Assembly (NCBI GenBank): GCA_021397835.1
Contig: JAJFZO010000094.1
Coordinates: forward strand, 4,061,001 to 4,125,000
DNA from: Moringa oleifera
Taxonomy: Eukaryota; Streptophyta; Magnoliopsida; Brassicales; Moringaceae
Reading direction: 5' to 3'
DNA: 64,000 bases
A program made the position numbers and the translations under genes. How positions within the stretch are numbered: position 1 is the first letter of the stretch; every line of letters begins with the position of its first letter. Positions 59,136 through 64,000 of the stretch are shown one piece after another. Below the pieces are notes generated by a model. The model ran no database searches, had not been told where the DNA came from, and was given only the letters and a program-made list of their open reading frames with translations.

Positions 59136-62100
59136 ATGGATCCTGATATGGCCTTAGAGCTTGTGAAGCATGGAGCTACGCTTCTTCTCCTTGACGTTCC
59201 TCAGAACACCCTTGTTGGTATTGATACTCAGGTAAAACTTATGTTGTAATCTTTCTGTTTGGTTCTGGAGAAAATACAAAGAACTGCAGTACAAAAAGAT
59301 GTAGAATTTGAACAATATCCTGCTATTCACTAAAGTCAGGAGGAAGTTATTACACTATTACCATTGGTTGGTTCAGCTGAATTCAGATTTTGTATTAGCA
59401 GGAAGTGGACAGTAGAACTTCTGGTCTCTTTTTATTTACTTTTATCTATAGGTCATCTTCATTGGGACCATGAAGATTTTCCTTTGGAGATGAATTTTCT
59501 CGTTGTTCTGTGGGTGAAAAACAATGCTTATATTTTCTTAAAATTTTTCTTGGTGGGTTATGAGAATTTATGGCCTTCATTGCTATCTTTTGCAGAAGTA
59601 ACAAGGAATGCCAAGCCACAAAAAAAAAAAAAAAGAAAAAAAAAAGAGAAGTTAAATCGTCTATCACCTGGGAGAACTAGTTTGCTTTTATTGTTAAGCT
59701 TTGGGAGGAACCTTGTTAACTTCATAATTTTCCTTGCAGTTACATCATCATTTAGTAAAGTTATTTTTGCAAAAGTTCCACATGGTGTTTTTCTATGAAC
59801 AATCTGTGTTAAGTCCTTTCCACCTCAAGTCAAACATAGATGCATATGTCAGAGTTAAACAAATTAAGGGATGGGTGCTAATCAATAGTGTGTGTGAACC
59901 AATCACGTAAGTATATCATCAAGAAATCATCCTACTTCTTAAATGCACGAGTTGTAGTTACATTAGTGACCATATATTGTGCCTGTAATAGAGTATTATT
60001 GGGACCATGTTTCATATATTTAATCTAAAATAGATTTTCTATGTGCATGTTGCTTAACTGGTTTGTATTTGGGTTGCTATAAATCATTCTTGCCTTTACT
60101 ACTTCATGAAGTTGATTTTTAGGCTCAAGTTTTGTGCTGTTTATATCTTCAGAGTTGCATATGACATTTTCATCTTCAAATTGGATTACTTGGAGAAGTT
60201 CTGCCTTTGCTGTGATTATAACATTCTGTTTTAGTTCTATTACTCCATATATCTTGAACGGCGAAGTTACTTTTCAGGTGTATTCTGTGGGACCTGCTTT
60301 CAAGGGTGTTAAGATGATTCCACCTGGTCCTCATTTTGTATTTTATAGTTCATCAAGCAGGTTAGTGATTGTTGATTGATTATTGAAAACTTCGCCTCAC
60401 CAACAGCCTTTACAAATGATATTTTTCTATCCTCAATCTATATCGATCTTTGTCTTGACAAGTGATATATTGGTTTATTAGTTTATCTTCAACAATGTAA
60501 CATTTTTCTTTTAAATGGGTTGACTTTTCACGGGTTTGGGTTTGTTTAGATCTAGTTTTGATTTTCAAGATTGTCTTATTATTATTATTATTTAGAAATT
60601 AGTTTTTATTTTCTTGTATATATATTATTTCTTTCCAATCTTTTTTCTGTTTTCTTGTATACGACAGTTATAATGCAGCATGCACACATCTTTTGGATTT
60701 TGATGAACTTTGGAAAAGAAAGATAAATAATTACGCTAATGATCTGCAAATACTGACCATAATTGTTGATTGTTTCTTTATCTGAAATCAAATTCCTTCT
60801 TCCGCTATCCTGTTTTCCATTTTATTCTACTTATACTAGCACAATTATTTTATGTTAATTTTCTATCTGTTTTGGTTGCTTCTTTTGTGTTTTTAAATTT
60901 AAAATGCAGGGATGGCAAGGAGTTCTCACCTATTATTGGTTTCTTTATTGATGCTGGCCCCTCTCAGGTAAAAGATCTGAGTAGCATCTTTCATTAATTC
61001 CTCTTGACGAGAATTTTTGCCTTTTATGATGGTTTCGTCATCCTTTATTCTGTAACGCAACTGCCATTACTATCTCAAGATGTAGCTTGCTAAGTTGAAT
61101 TTATTATTTTTCTCCATTGTTGCTGGTACTTCACTAACTGGGTAATAATGTTGGCTTCCATCTAGCCTGAAAATTTTCTTACTGAAATGTATAAATGCCA
61201 AGATTTTGCATCTGAGAGAGCATTTTCAAGCCTTGATATATAGATGCCGATGTAGGAGGAATATCCTCTTCAATTTCATCAATTGGCATGAGTTTGGTAC
61301 TTGAACTGGTTCCTGTATTTCAAGAGGCTCTTGGAGTTTGTTAGTAAGCTACCTGGATGAATCCCTGAGTATCTATTGTTGGTCAAAGAATGACCAGAAA
61401 CGTGCGTGTCAACAACTGTCAACGAAACGCCACTTAATGACATGGGTAAAAAAAAAAAAAAGAAACTTTCTTGAGAAAAAGGACATGGACTTGAAATGGT
61501 TTGTTGTTTTTAGTGGTCATATCATCTTAATTTACTCTGAATGGGAGATATTGCATTATTATTGTATAGCATATTGGCCACATTTATACTACTAGATCAT
61601 AATGATGCTTTGGATTTGCTCTTGTTTTAGTTCAATTGTGGCTCGTGAGAGTCTACTGATACAGTGAATTACCTTCACAGCTCAAAGCAAAAGTGTGAGT
61701 AGTGCAGATAAAGTCAAGGATGGTACCTAGAAATTAGGATTTACTAAAGTTAAGAATGTCGTGATTGAGAACTAAAGAAAAGGAAGATACTTTTGGTGGA
61801 AAGAAGAATACACAGAAAGGGAAGAGAAAGAGCAAACCTTAACATGTGTTTTACAAATAGGAAATTGAAAAGTTGATGAAACAACCAAGCCTTTAGGCAA
61901 TTTCTATTTGTCACAATTTTCTCTATCATTATTATCTTAATAAATTGTCACATAGTCTTTTGTTGACCCTCATTATACAGCTATTTGACCTGGTAACTGG
62001 TCATGGTAGTGCGTAGGTGTTACAAAATCAATAGATAGTTTACAAAGGAATAAGAGTTAAGTCTAACAAAAAATAATACTAACAGTTTAGATGAAATACA

Positions 62101-64000
62101 TTTCCCTATGTCAAGATCCTAAAAGAGTAAAATATTAATGGATTTTCTCATTATTTCTTAGCATCATGTGTTGTTGTCGTATTTCTTTATCTTTTGAGTG
62201 GAGTATGATTTTGTATAATGCTAGCCGACTACTTAAATAATGATTTTTTCAGTTACATGTTAAATCATCTTTATCATGGGAGTGGGACTTCTAGCTAGAT
62301 AACGCTGTTCTGGTAGGACTTTGGATTATTTGTACTGTCTCTTGTATACAATTGCTGTCCTTGGATTAGTATATTTGCATTAAAAGAGCAAAAAGTAAAT
62401 TGTGTGAGCAGTACTCACCTTTCTCATAAATGTATATGTAATGGCTGCAACAGGTAATTGTTCGTAAATGGGAGCAACAGGAGGAGCGATTGGTCAAAGT
62501 ATCAGAAGAAGAGGTTTGTACTCATATTAGTTGTAAATATTATTCTTACTAAACATTGTAAATATGATTATTTATTTATTTGTTTTGTAATATGCATAGT
62601 AACTTGGGCAGAGTTATGCCTGAAGTAGTTAACAAGCTAGGGTCTGGAGTCGCTTCTTTGAAAGCCTCAAAAGTTGAGGGGCACTTTGCGGCATAATAAA
62701 TTCACATGCACAAAAGCTCATCTCAACTATGAATGATTGACAGTGCTCTGGGGTTCCACTAGTGATGTGTTGACCTCCTGCATTTGTGCTAATTCCAAAC
62801 AAAAAGCAAAGAAAAAAGGTGGCAGAAGAATTTCTAATATGCTTCCTCATTTTTCCTTTCAGATTTTTTTATTTTAGTTTTGGAGTTTAAGTTTACCGAA
62901 GCTCTGGAATCTTAATGAGATATGGTAATAATTTGTCTGAAAATAAGGTTTGGAGATGTTATTTGAGAATACTCTGCGCATGTTAAAAGGTAAAAGTTCT
63001 TATTTCAAGTTAAGTCTGGATGGTTCTGCTCCACGGCCCAATGCTTTTGTCGGGGTGAAATTCAGGGATGGCGGGTACATATGGGAAGCATGCAATTTGG
63101 TTGATTTGTTGGTTATGCTTACATCAAAACATGTTTGTTTTGACTTGGGAGAAGTAGGATAGTAATAGAAAGGTAGTGTTCTTAGTATTTAAACTGTGAT
63201 TCAGCTGGAGTTCTAACTAGCCACCTGAACTTTGATCTTCTGTCATTCCTAATTTAACAATCTGGATTAGCACGCTAGGATTATACCTTGGGCAGTGAAT
63301 CTTTGGTACTTTGAATGCTGCTAGCTTAAATATTAAATTTCAACCTACTGTCATGTTAAGTTTTTTTTTTTCATTTTACAGAACTTCTTGGAGGAGAATT
63401 GCTGGGAATTTAATAAAATCTATTGAACTAATTCTTTGATAAATATTAAATATGTTTGCTTGGGTTTACTATATTTAGTTCTTTGTTCGTTTTCTAGGAA
63501 GAGAGTTATAGTCAAGCAGTCAGAAGTTTGGAGTTTGACAGGCATCTTGGCCCTTATAATCTAAACCAGGACAGAGAATGGAAGCAGTTATCTAGTTACA
63601 TCACGAAGTGTATCATTGAAAGGATAGGTATGTACTTCATAGCCTCTTGTCTTGGGTTTGCAGTTCAGTTTCCTCCAGTCTTGTCCAAGAATTTTTTCAC
63701 ATGCCATCATTGTTTTATCTGCATTTACTGCACTTTCTATTGGTTTCTCCTTCAGGAGTACTTGTTTTCTGAGTCACGTAATCTGCCTGAACTGTTTGTT
63801 CTGTTTATTATATCAAGGAGTTGGATCTAGGAATCTTGAGAATGGTTTTGAATTCTCATTTTGCCTCAACTTGTCGGTTGAACACTTATGCAAGACACAG
63901 TTTCAGATAAAGCAAAACATGCCAACAGCAAACATAAACTCTTGCTTGTTATGGCGTTTGAGTCTTTTCTTGTTCGTTTTCTATTCTTATAAAAATCTTA
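59136..64000 (+). CDS. AAR2: AAR2 splicing-factor homologue, 5' exons only (runs off window)
   Basis: Coding exons seen are 59136-59231, 60278-60360, 60910-60967, 62454-62513 and 63498-63627, all GT-AG and in phase. They encode the first 142 residues. The sequence begins MDPDMALELVKHGATLLLLD, then VPQNTLVGIDTQ, VYSVGPAFKGVKMIPPGPHF, SSSSRDGKEFSPIIGFFIDA, GPSQVIVRKWEQQEERLVKV and SLEFDRHLGPYNLNQDREWK. This matches the AAR2 N-terminal domain, including the conserved GxDxQxxxxGPxFKGxKMIPPGxH and RHLGPY signatures. AAR2 binds Prp8 during cytoplasmic assembly of U5 snRNP and leaves in the nucleus; that is known from yeast and inferred here. The remaining exons lie beyond 64000. The open frames at 59364-59798 and 62950-63162 are intronic. 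Confidence 0.93.

Noticed and set aside
59364..59798. 144-codon plus-strand frame inside AAR2 intron 1
   Set aside because: It contains a poly-A/Lys tract and no conserved block; flanking AAR2 exons join in phase across it.
1..64000. CRISPR arrays, bacterial operons, tRNA or rRNA genes
   Set aside because: Nothing with the required repeats or secondary structure was seen; the window is plant nuclear DNA.

Overview
This is a nuclear plant window, almost certainly from a eudicot. Genes are split by short GT-AG introns, intergenic DNA is very AT-rich, and remnants of Ty1/copia, CACTA and PIF/Harbinger-type MITE elements are present. Family contents (an R2R3-MYB repressor with C2 and TLLLFR motifs, a PADRE/DUF4228 protein, pyridoxal kinase, a PCFS-type protein, AAR2) also fit a dicot. 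The species cannot be fixed from the sequence alone.

Layout. 1-1231: the last coding exon of a plus-strand gene I do not recognise. 2.8-7.1 kb: two minus-strand, intronless genes for small secreted proline-rich proteins with hydrophobic C-terminal tails. 9.75-11.8 kb: two small plus-strand genes, a 75-residue membrane-type protein behind a cluster of ABRE-like ACGTGTC motifs, and a two-exon protein whose first coding exon is only 19 bases. 12.9-15.7 kb: a decayed copia retrotransposon in two complementary halves that face opposite ways. 18.7-20.9 kb: a PADRE (DUF4228) gene on the minus strand with a 1.5-kb intron and an 18-codon last exon. 21-32.8 kb: gene-poor AT-rich DNA with one CACTA terminus and copies of a roughly 530-bp terminal-inverted-repeat element. 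32.9-33.8 kb: a three-exon R2R3-MYB repressor (minus). 34-42 kb: mostly noncoding, with a weak pseudogene candidate and a Tourist-like MITE. 42.3-53.3 kb: a complete 12-exon pyridoxal kinase gene (plus; 308 codons), with two GC-AG introns. 54.1-55.6 kb: a single-exon, PCFS1/PCFS5-like zinc-finger protein (minus), convergent with the kinase. 56-58.3 kb: AT-rich DNA including another copy of the TIR repeat. 58.3-58.9 kb: a second MITE with TAA target duplications. 59.1-64 kb: the first five exons of AAR2 (plus), running off the window.

The genes do not form a pathway. They cover vitamin B6 salvage (pyridoxal kinase), pre-mRNA processing (PCFS-like in 3' end formation, AAR2 in U5 snRNP assembly), flavonoid regulation (MYB), stress-linked proteins (PADRE, ABRE-associated small protein) and wall or plasma-membrane surface proteins (proline-rich pair). 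I found no convincing novel multigene system. The most useful observations are corrected gene models, the GC-AG introns, and several mobile-element footprints with visible termini.
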